DNA of 6,083 nucleotides from Promethearchaeota archaeon (GTDB taxonomy: Archaea > Asgardarchaeota > Lokiarchaeia > Sigyniarchaeales > SOKP01): NCBI GenBank assembly GCA_004524385.1, contig SDNM01000104.1:1-6083 (forward strand), in the 5' to 3' direction. The notes beneath the pieces are model-generated. The model saw only the letters and a list, made by a program, of their open reading frames with translations, was not told the origin of the DNA and did not search any database. Positions 1-5,407 of the stretch are shown here, piece after piece; the stretch's first letter is position 1, and each line of letters starts with the position of its first letter. Made by a program: the position numbers and the translations under genes.

Positions 1-249
1 CAAACATTACAGGATTTAGTTCTATCTGTATTTCATACAACTACTCACACTTTTAGTGCAACTCGAGCAGCAAAAATTATTGAGAATCAATGTGATAATG
101 CATTTATAAAACAACAAAAAGCACAATCAATTTTAATACCCTCTCAAATCCCACTCCAAAGAAGCAAATTCCAAAAAAAATACCAACTTAAAGAAGGGAT
201 CAGATTTATTATTTCTTTAGGAATTCCAACACACTTTTTTTTTCATTGA
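1..249 (+). CDS. C-terminal end of an unrecognised protein (5'-truncated by window edge)
   Basis: Frame 1 is open from the first base to a TGA at 247-249, giving 82 residues with no ATG, GTG or TTG codon, so the start lies upstream of the window. A stop-free run this long is unlikely by chance in DNA this AT-rich, and the translation reads like protein: an N-terminal stretch containing THTFSATRAAKIIENQ (residues 15-30) followed by AFIKQQ, then a basic, glutamine-rich tail ending in HFFFH. I do not recognise the family. There are no clear membrane segments. Two homopolymers, A8 at 173-180 and T9 at 235-243, lie in the coding sequence, so a length error in either would change the C-terminus. 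The gene converges on the minus-strand membrane protein gene that ends at 264. That it is coding is fairly likely; its function is unknown. Confidence 0.6.
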   Translation, partial: QTLQDLVLSVFHTTTHTFSATRAAKIIENQCDNAFIKQQKAQSILIPSQIPLQRSKFQKKYQLKEGIRFIISLGIPTHFFFH

Positions 250-251
250 AA
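235..251 (+). terminator. Possible oligo-T terminator between convergent genes
   Basis: A run of nine T (235-243) overlaps the last codons of the plus-strand gene and runs into a small inverted repeat, TTTCA-T-TGAAA (241-251). Archaeal RNA polymerases commonly terminate at oligo-T tracts on the non-template strand, and this is the only long one near the convergent 3' ends. The hairpin has no adequate loop, so any activity would come from the T tract. It also encodes Phe-Phe-Phe, so it may be only coding sequence. Confidence 0.3.
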
Positions 252-263
252 GAAGTAAATTAT

Positions 264-1226
264 TCAAATACTTAAAATTATTGTGATCGTTATATTTATA
301 ATAGTTATTAATATAACTTTGGGTGTTATTTTTAATATCTTCTCATTTTTTATTTCTAATCTAACTAGAGAATAATAATTTTTTTTCTCGAAATTCTCTT
401 CATTATAAATTAGGACATCATAGTAATCAAGAATTTGCTCCTTTTTATTGGAAAGATAATAAACATCTCGGAAGAAAACATATAAAGCGACAAAAAAAAT
501 AGCACCAGTGCCATAGATCATATTAAATATAAAATAAGTACTATAATTACTATTTAAAAGAATTCCTGATAAGAAGTAAAGATATATAAACATATAAATA
601 TCTGATGCAGCAAAACCTGCTATAAAAATTAAAATCAATAGTCTTTGTGAGTTGATGACTTCAAGAATGGGTGATTTTTCCTTGATTTTAAATTTTTGAT
701 GGTGCTTTTTTCTTAAATTATTAAATATAAAGGGAAATCCTGTTATATTAAAAATTACGAACCATAAAAAAAGTAGTCGATAATTATAACTTATATCATA
801 AAACCTTGTAAATAATACAGAAAGAATCAGAATCACTACAAGTAAAGAGCTTATAAATAATATAAAAGGTTCTGATTTTATCCTGAATTTAACTGTTTTT
901 ATATCTTCAAATACGAAATCTAAAATATTTTGAAAACTATTACCAATACTATTAATATTGAAGATTTTTCCTTGTCTTAATCTTTTTGGTATCGAATAGG
1001 GGATTACTGGGCTATAATTCCATATGACTCTATATTCCTCTGAATTAATTCTTATAAAAATAAAATCTTCTGTTATCACCAATGGATTTAAAGGATAATT
1101 TAAATTAATTGGGGGTATTTCTTTCAATATCGCAATAAATTCATCAGAAGATCGCTCTAAAACTCTAGATTCACCCAATTTAAATTCATTTGTTGATAAA
1201 TCAAAGTTAATAACTCTAAACTTCAT
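264..1226 (-). CDS. Unrecognised multi-spanning membrane protein
   Basis: I do not recognise this protein. From the ATG at 1226 it has 320 residues. The N-terminal ~115 residues (MKFRVINFDLST onward) are soluble and alternate hydrophobic and charged residues, like a small beta-rich domain. About four hydrophobic helices follow, at roughly residues 119-141, 150-170, 195-224 and 230-256. A short loop with DYYDVLIYNEENFEKK comes next, then a final hydrophobic segment ending exactly at the C-terminus (about 303-320). Between helices 2 and 3 is a very basic loop (RKKHHQKFKIKEK), probably cytoplasmic by the positive-inside rule. The reading frame continues upstream to a TTG at 1298, adding 24 residues; I prefer the ATG because the extra residues look like translated AT-rich leader DNA (NQIIIREFFLKIFKLL), but the choice is open. 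It is transcribed divergently from the F420 genes and is visibly more AT-rich than them. Function unknown; that it is coding is well supported by length and hydropathy. Confidence 0.75.
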   Translation of the reverse strand: MKFRVINFDLSTNEFKLGESRVLERSSDEFIAILKEIPPINLNYPLNPLVITEDFIFIRINSEEYRVIWNYSPVIPYSIPKRLRQGKIFNINSIGNSFQNILDFVFEDIKTVKFRIKSEPFILFISSLLVVILILSVLFTRFYDISYNYRLLFLWFVIFNITGFPFIFNNLRKKHHQKFKIKEKSPILEVINSQRLLILIFIAGFAASDIYMFIYLYFLSGILLNSNYSTYFIFNMIYGTGAIFFVALYVFFRDVYYLSNKKEQILDYYDVLIYNEENFEKKNYYSLVRLEIKNEKILKITPKVILITIINITITIILSI

Positions 1227-1374
1227 CAGTAATAGATTCTTGAAATTTAATAATTTAAAAATTTTTAAAAAAAACTCTCTAATGATAATTTGATTCAATT
1301 AACATTATAAATTTTTTTAAGTGTTATTTATTAATAAGATAATCTCTCCATTTGTAGATGTATAACTGGAAGTG

Positions 1375-1388
1375 TATATATATTTCCC
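1375..1388 (-). promoter_or_regulatory. Candidate archaeal BRE/TATA promoter for the minus-strand membrane gene
   Basis: Read on the minus strand, GGGAAA (1388-1383) is followed directly by TATATATA (1382-1375). A purine-rich, A-ending BRE next to a TATA box is the archaeal TFB/TBP recognition pattern, and the asymmetry points toward the minus-strand gene. Transcription would begin about 25 bp downstream, near 1350, leaving a leader of about 125 nt to the ATG at 1226 or about 50 nt to the TTG at 1298. TATA-like strings are common in DNA this AT-rich, so this is tentative. Confidence 0.35.
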
Positions 1389-1413
1389 ATAATGGTTATC
1401 CTTATCCTTATTA

Positions 1414-1435
1414 TTCAATGATTTTTCAATGATTT
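1414..1435. repeat. Perfect 11-bp tandem duplication, possible operator
   Basis: The unit TTCAATGATTT occurs twice back to back (1414-1424 and 1425-1435), and the second copy runs into TTTATAAA (1433-1440), a TATA-like box. A period of 11 bp is close to one helical turn, so two protein copies could bind the same face of the DNA beside the TBP site. Three more TTCAAT cores follow at 1442, 1476 and 1488. The repeat itself is certain; its role is inference. Confidence 0.6.
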
Positions 1436-1440
1436 ATAAA
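1433..1440 (+). promoter_or_regulatory. Candidate TATA box for the cofE-cofD operon
   Basis: TTTATAAA sits at the 3' end of the 11-bp tandem repeat and matches the archaeal TATA consensus core well. Transcription would start near 1465, giving a leader of about 135 nt that would contain the 15-bp palindrome and the 18-codon ORF. A second candidate, CTTTAAATT at 1505-1513, would place the start near the ATG at 1533. Neither has a convincing BRE. Confidence 0.3.
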
Positions 1441-1470
1441 TTTCAATATTACAGAATATATACAATATTT

Positions 1471-1485
1471 AATTATTCAATAATT
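1471..1485. repeat. 15-bp palindrome in the F420 operon upstream region
   Basis: AATTATT (1471-1477), a central C (1478) and AATAATT (1479-1485) form a perfect inverted repeat. The symmetry and length suit a dimeric helix-turn-helix regulator. It overlaps one of the TTCAAT cores (1476-1481). Stems of only A and T are weak as RNA, so a DNA operator is more likely than a hairpin. In DNA this AT-rich, some palindromes arise by chance. Confidence 0.4.
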
Positions 1486-1532
1486 GGTTCAATAAATTTT
1501 TTTGCTTTAAATTCATTAAAAAGATAAATAAA

Positions 1533-1589
1533 ATGATAAAGATATTGGAAATTAGCCAAAAAATTGATTGGAGAGAAATAATCAAATAA
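1533..1589 (+). CDS. Possible 18-aa leader ORF upstream of and in frame with cofE
   Basis: An ATG at 1533 opens an 18-codon ORF (MIKILEISQKIDWREIIK) ending in TAA at 1587-1589. It is in the same frame as cofE, with only that TAA and four sense codons (GGA TTT GAA GAG) before the cofE ATG at 1602. TTTAAA lies about 25 bp upstream, so a leaderless transcript could begin at this ATG. The stop overlaps the weak Shine-Dalgarno-like AAGGAT (1588-1593), which would allow translational coupling. An ORF this short can easily occur by chance, so whether it is translated is uncertain. Confidence 0.2.
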   Translation: MIKILEISQKIDWREIIK

Positions 1590-1601
1590 GGATTTGAAGA
1601 G

Positions 1602-2993
1602 ATGATAAATATAATTGGAGTACAAGGGATTCCACTCATTAAACCAGGAGATAATATTGGAAGGATTATTCTTGAAAAAATAAAAGACAATAATTTATCT
1701 TTAGAGGATGGAGATATTTTAGTTATTGCTCAAACAATAATTTCAAAAAGTCTTGGAAGAATTGTTAATCTTAAGAAAATAGCTCCTAGCAATGAAGCTC
1801 TCGAATTATATGAGCAACATTTAAAGAAAGCAAAAAATAAAGGAATACCAATAAAAGAACCTGAATTAATTCAATTAATTTTGGACGAATCAAAAGAAAT
1901 TCTTAAAGTAGAACATGTTATAATTGTGGAAACAAAGCATGGCTTCGTATGTGCAAATGCAGGAATTGACAAATCTAATATCGAGGGTGAGAGCAATGTA
2001 GCATTATTACCCAAGAATGCTGATAAGGAAGCTGAGAGAATTAGATATACTCTTAAGAAATTAACCAATAAAGACGTAGCAATTATTATCTCAGACTCAT
2101 TTGGGAGGCCATTTAGAGTGGGAGCAGTAGGAGTAGCTCTAGGTGTTTCTGGAATTAATGCAATCCTTGATAAGCGTGGTGAAAAAGATTTATTTGAGCA
2201 TGAGTTACAAAGTACACTCGTAGGACAAGTTGATAATCTAGCTTCAGCAGCACAACTAGTAATGGGTGAGACTAATGAAGGGCTCCCAGTTATAATAATT
2301 CGAGGATATTCCTTTGATTTAAATGAGGAAGCATCAATATCACCCGTTTTAAGAGAAAAAAATTTAGAAATATTTAGGGATAAAACAGCTTTTTCTAATA
2401 TTTTAACAAGCAGGAGGAGCTATAAATTTAAATTTGATTCTAAAGAAATAGAAAAAAAAATTATAAAGGAGTGTATTGAGCTTGCTAGATGGGCGCCAAG
2501 TGCTCATAATGCCCAACAATGGCGATATATCATATTAGAGAAGGATGATAATCGTAGTATTCTAATTGATAATATGAATAAAATATTAAGAAATGACTTG
2601 GAAAAGGATAGTAAGTCAGAAGAATTTATTCAAAATAAAATAAATCGAACCAGAGAGAATTTCTTGCATGCTCCATATTTAATTCTTTTATGTTTAGATG
2701 AAGATGGAATAGAAAAGTATCCTGATTCTGAGCGAACTCAAAATGAATTTATTTTAGGTGTGCAAAGTATTAGTGCTTCTGCAACATATTTGCTTCTCGC
2801 GTTTTCCATAAGAGACATTTCAGCATGCTGGTACTGTGCCCCATTATTTACAAAAGAAATTGTTAAAAAGACTTTGAACCTTCCAGAATCTTTTGTTCCT
2901 ATGGCTTTTTTTACAGTAGGATATTCCATTAAGAGTCCAAAAGTACCAGCACGAAAAACATTAGATGATATAATTTTTAAAATTAAAAAATGA
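1602..2993 (+). CDS. cofE: F420-0:gamma-glutamyl ligase fused to a nitroreductase-family domain
   Basis: This 463-residue protein has two domains. Residues 1-250 are CofE, the GTP-dependent ligase that adds glutamate to coenzyme F420-0: GIPLIKPGD near the N-terminus, VIAQTIISKSLGR (41-53), HGFVCANAGID (113-123), SDSFGRPFR (164-172) and LVMGETNEGLP (219-229). Acidic residues D123, D165 and E223 fit the divalent-metal site of characterised CofE. Residues ~265-460 are an FMN-type nitroreductase fold: RRS (271-273), ARWAPSAHNAQQWR (295-308), the helix around GVQSISASATYLLLA (386-400), then SACW (407-410) and MAFFTVGY (434-441). This order matches mycobacterial FbiB, whose C-terminal domain reduces dehydro-F420-0; most archaeal CofE proteins are a single domain of about 250 residues. 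The ATG at 1602 gives the family's usual N-terminus; only a weak AAGGAT precedes it. It is the first gene of a unit with cofD, which starts on the base after its stop. The CofE assignment is firm; the reductase substrate is inferred from FbiB. Confidence 0.93.
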   Translation: MINIIGVQGIPLIKPGDNIGRIILEKIKDNNLSLEDGDILVIAQTIISKSLGRIVNLKKIAPSNEALELYEQHLKKAKNKGIPIKEPELIQLILDESKEILKVEHVIIVETKHGFVCANAGIDKSNIEGESNVALLPKNADKEAERIRYTLKKLTNKDVAIIISDSFGRPFRVGAVGVALGVSGINAILDKRGEKDLFEHELQSTLVGQVDNLASAAQLVMGETNEGLPVIIIRGYSFDLNEEASISPVLREKNLEIFRDKTAFSNILTSRRSYKFKFDSKEIEKKIIKECIELARWAPSAHNAQQWRYIILEKDDNRSILIDNMNKILRNDLEKDSKSEEFIQNKINRTRENFLHAPYLILLCLDEDGIEKYPDSERTQNEFILGVQSISASATYLLLAFSIRDISACWYCAPLFTKEIVKKTLNLPESFVPMAFFTVGYSIKSPKVPARKTLDDIIFKIKK

Positions 2994-3941
2994 GTGAATA
3001 TGGAAAATATGAACAATGATTTCTATTTAATATTAGCGGGTGGTGTTGGTGCCGCAAAATTTATTGAGGGCTTAGCAAATGTTGTAAGACCTGAATCACT
3101 AAAAATAATTGTAAATACTGGTGATGATATTGAATTATTTGGTCTTAACATCTGTCCTGATTTAGATATAATTACCTATACTTTAGCAAATTTAGTAGAT
3201 AAGGAAAAGGGCTGGGGTTTTATTGATGAATCTTTTAATTCTTTGAGTATTCTCAAAAAATATTATGATATTGGATGGTTTAATGCTGGAGATAAAGATT
3301 TAGCCACTCATATTTATCGCACCGATTTATTTAAACAGGGTTATACTAAAGCTGAAATTACTAAAAAAATTTGTGAGAAATTAAACGTCAAGTCCCACAT
3401 TATTCCAATGTGTAATGAAAATGTTGAAACATATATCGATACTCCTAAAGGAGAAATTCATTTTGAGGAATATTTCATAAAAGAATGTTGCGAACCAGAG
3501 ATTCTCAATGTAAAATTTAAAGGTATTAAGAATGCAAAACCTGTTGATATGGTATTAGAATATATAAAGAATGCGAAAAAAATAATAATTTGTCCTTCTA
3601 ATCCGATAGTTTCTATTGGAACTATCCTTCGAGTAAAAGGAATTAAAAAATCACTAATAAAAGAAAGAAAGAAAGTATATGCGATATCACCTATAATTAA
3701 AGGCACTACAGTTAAAGGACCAGCTGATAAATTTATGAGAAGTATCGGTTTAGAAGCTTCTTGCGTTGGAGTTGCACAATTTTACCGTGATTTTTTAGGG
3801 AATTTTATAATAGATAATAAAGATTGCAAATTAAAACCTAAAATTGAAGAATTAGGGATTAAAACTTTTTGTTTTGATACACTAATGACAAATTTGAATA
3901 AAAAGAAAGAACTAGCTCAATTTTTGATTAATATTGAATGA
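2994..3941 (+). CDS. cofD: 2-phospho-L-lactate transferase (F420-0 synthesis)
   Basis: CofD transfers a phospholactyl (or phosphoenolpyruvyl) group from the guanylylated precursor to the deazaflavin Fo, giving F420-0 (or dehydro-F420-0), the substrate of the CofE encoded just upstream. At 315 residues it is of normal length. Motifs run in the expected order: LAGGVGAAKF (14-23), VNTGDD with paired aspartates (40-45), ICPDLDIITYTLA (53-65), GWFNAGDKDLATHIYRT (94-110), CPSNPIVSIGTIL (200-212), ISPIIKGTTVKGPADKFM (231-248) and GVAQFYRDFL (259-268). The paired aspartates fit the catalytic metal site. The frame opens with GTG at 2994, immediately after the cofE stop; ATGs at 3000 and 3009 are equally possible starts because the conserved core begins only at about residue 11. 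No strong Shine-Dalgarno is visible, so translational coupling to cofE is likely. Its stop lies 3 bp from the end of the convergent membrane gene. Family assignment is firm; whether the donor is LPPG or EPPG cannot be read from the sequence. Confidence 0.94.
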   Translation: MNMENMNNDFYLILAGGVGAAKFIEGLANVVRPESLKIIVNTGDDIELFGLNICPDLDIITYTLANLVDKEKGWGFIDESFNSLSILKKYYDIGWFNAGDKDLATHIYRTDLFKQGYTKAEITKKICEKLNVKSHIIPMCNENVETYIDTPKGEIHFEEYFIKECCEPEILNVKFKGIKNAKPVDMVLEYIKNAKKIIICPSNPIVSIGTILRVKGIKKSLIKERKKVYAISPIIKGTTVKGPADKFMRSIGLEASCVGVAQFYRDFLGNFIIDNKDCKLKPKIEELGIKTFCFDTLMTNLNKKKELAQFLINIE

Positions 3942-3944
3942 AAA

Positions 3945-5405
3945 TTATGTTGTTTCTGCTGCTACTGCCCCTGATTCAATTACTTCTTCTTTTTTCTCTA
4001 TTTCCTCTTCAATTTTGACATAATCGCCAACCGAAGCAAGAATTTCCTTTATTTGACCTTCTTGCTTTAATTTTATAATCAAATTTCTATGCTTGGCATA
4101 AGAAATAGCTTGAGCTATTAACGGGAAGAGCAACATAATTGGTAAAAGTAATACTATTATTGCCTCTGGAGAATACATTGCCATACTTTCAGTAATTGCT
4201 GGTGGCAGATTAAAGACATGGATAAAGAACCAACGAGGATGCATAATAATGAAACTCAAAATAATTAAAAGAATTAATCTAAAGCTAAAACTAATAGCTG
4301 TGGAAGTTACTAAATTTTTGGCTTTTGGAGTTGATGTTTTTGCCGTTAAAGTATTTTCTGCTTCAGGGTCTTCTCTAAGAAGACGATCTATATATCTACC
4401 AAGCCTTCTTGTTTTTGAGGCTGCATTAACGAGTTTTCTCTCTTCCTGCTCTAGTCTTCTCTTCTCAATCATTTCTTTTACGTAGGAAAATCTCTCAATT
4501 GTCTTACCGAGAAATCTTCCAACTTTTTCTTGTTCTTCTTCAATTTCTTCTCTTCTTTTTTTAGCTTCTTCCTTAATTTTATCTATATCAGTAGTTATGA
4601 GTATTGATTCTCTACGTAAAATCCGTAATTGTGTTCTTAATCTTTCACTTCTTTCTAAAGATGGCTTGGTAACCGTATCTGTATAATTAATTTGAAATGC
4701 GATTTCTAAATAAATATAGCACATTATAGCAAGCAAGGCAACTGGACTAAATAAAAATTCAAAAAAATTATTTAATGGCAAATCTGTAAATTTACTTGAA
4801 AGAGGATTCACTAATGTCCTTAATTCTTTAAATTTAACATTGAATACACGCAACATATTATTTAAACCAAAAACCATTAGAGGTATTACAACCATTAATA
4901 TTAAAAAACCAATTGCAACAAGACTATATTTCGGATTGTTTTGAAATATTGCTCGTATAAAAAATATAATCACAATTATATAACATATGAGAAACGAAAA
5001 TAAATAGAGATTATTAAGAAAATTTAAAAAATTCCCAACAATTAGATCTGGAATTTCCCATATCTCGGGGGTTTCTCCTTCTGGAAAAGAAAACCATAAA
5101 CTTAAATAATTTTTAAAAAATTCATTGATAAATTGAGACATAAATTTTTCATTAAAATCTGGGCTAGGACCAAATAGAAATGCTATCGCTGACCCAATTG
5201 AGATTGCAACGATATATAGACAAAAATAAATTGAATAAGTAAGAGTATTTTTTAAATAATATATGACTGCAAAAAAGACTAACTTTCCATCAGGATTTTC
5301 AATTACATTTTCAAAATTAAAGATAAAGCTAAAAATAACTAAGATAAAAACAAAAATTGCTGCATTAATGAGATTTAAAATGAATAAAAACTTTCGAGCT
5401 AACAT
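3945..5405 (-). CDS. Multi-spanning membrane protein with long coiled-coil loop, partner of DUF58 gene
   Basis: I do not recognise the family of this 486-residue protein. Hydrophobic segments lie at about residues 6-30, 43-79 (probably two), 128-152, 161-181 and 218-238. A long, highly charged region follows (about 248-345), rich in Arg, Lys and Glu with heptad-like spacing (IDKIKEEAKKRREEIEEEQEK at 274-294 is its core), then a Thr/Lys-rich linker (352-365). Two more membrane segments follow at about 371-389 and 413-436. The C-terminus (445-486) is soluble and acidic around KIEEEIEKKEE, ending in small residues. The positive charge suggests the coiled-coil loop is cytoplasmic. The ATG at 5405 is 2 bp after the stop of the DUF58 gene, so the two are almost certainly co-transcribed and probably coupled. 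MoxR/DUF58 operons often include membrane proteins, so a role in the same envelope-linked complex is plausible but inferred. Coding is certain; function unknown. Confidence 0.85.
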   Translation of the reverse strand: MLARKFLFILNLINAAIFVFILVIFSFIFNFENVIENPDGKLVFFAVIYYLKNTLTYSIYFCLYIVAISIGSAIAFLFGPSPDFNEKFMSQFINEFFKNYLSLWFSFPEGETPEIWEIPDLIVGNFLNFLNNLYLFSFLICYIIVIIFFIRAIFQNNPKYSLVAIGFLILMVVIPLMVFGLNNMLRVFNVKFKELRTLVNPLSSKFTDLPLNNFFEFLFSPVALLAIMCYIYLEIAFQINYTDTVTKPSLERSERLRTQLRILRRESILITTDIDKIKEEAKKRREEIEEEQEKVGRFLGKTIERFSYVKEMIEKRRLEQEERKLVNAASKTRRLGRYIDRLLREDPEAENTLTAKTSTPKAKNLVTSTAISFSFRLILLIILSFIIMHPRWFFIHVFNLPPAITESMAMYSPEAIIVLLLPIMLLFPLIAQAISYAKHRNLIIKLKQEGQIKEILASVGDYVKIEEEIEKKEEVIESGAVAAETT

Positions 5406-5407
5406 CT

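Larger units (their letters stand above)
1299..1601. other. Divergent intergenic control region
   Basis: This stretch separates the minus-strand membrane gene from the F420 genes and contains no long open frame. It is strongly AT-rich. It holds a minus-strand BRE/TATA candidate (1375-1388), two and a half copies of TTATCC (1396-1411), five TTCAAT hexamers (starting at 1414, 1425, 1442, 1476 and 1488), two plus-strand TATA candidates (1433-1440 and 1505-1513), a 15-bp palindrome (1471-1485) and an 18-codon ORF (1533-1589). I see no tRNA-like fold and no riboswitch pattern I can name. Confidence 0.6.

Noticed and set aside
1331..1390. Minus-strand 19-codon ORF (MGNIYTLPVIHLQMERLSY) in the intergenic region
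   Set aside because: Very short, its ATG overlaps the candidate BRE/TATA of the minus-strand promoter, and it has no ribosome binding site.
1396..1411. TTATCC tandem hexamers considered as an operator or array
   Set aside because: Only two full copies plus a partial; too little to distinguish from chance simple sequence.
1299..1601. Riboswitch, tRNA or CRISPR considered in the intergenic region
   Set aside because: No GC-containing stems, no cloverleaf and no regularly spaced repeat-spacer structure; the repeats present are short and irregularly spaced.
1469..1690. Minus-strand open frame of 73 codons overlapping the cofE start
   Set aside because: It is antisense to the conserved N-terminus of CofE and to the regulatory region; its hydrophobic translation is what the reverse of AT-rich coding DNA gives.
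1871..2068. Minus-strand open frame of 65 codons inside cofE
   Set aside because: Entirely antisense to the conserved CofE core; no independent support.
2738..3016. Minus-strand open frame of 92 codons across the cofE-cofD junction
   Set aside because: Antisense to the nitroreductase domain motifs and the cofD start; no recognisable protein features.
3458..3706. Minus-strand open frame of 82 codons inside cofD
   Set aside because: Antisense to conserved CofD motifs; a shadow frame.
4249..4485. Plus-strand open frame of 78 codons opposite the coiled-coil region of the membrane protein
   Set aside because: The Ser/Leu-rich translation is the complement of Glu/Lys/Arg codons of the coiled coil; a shadow frame.
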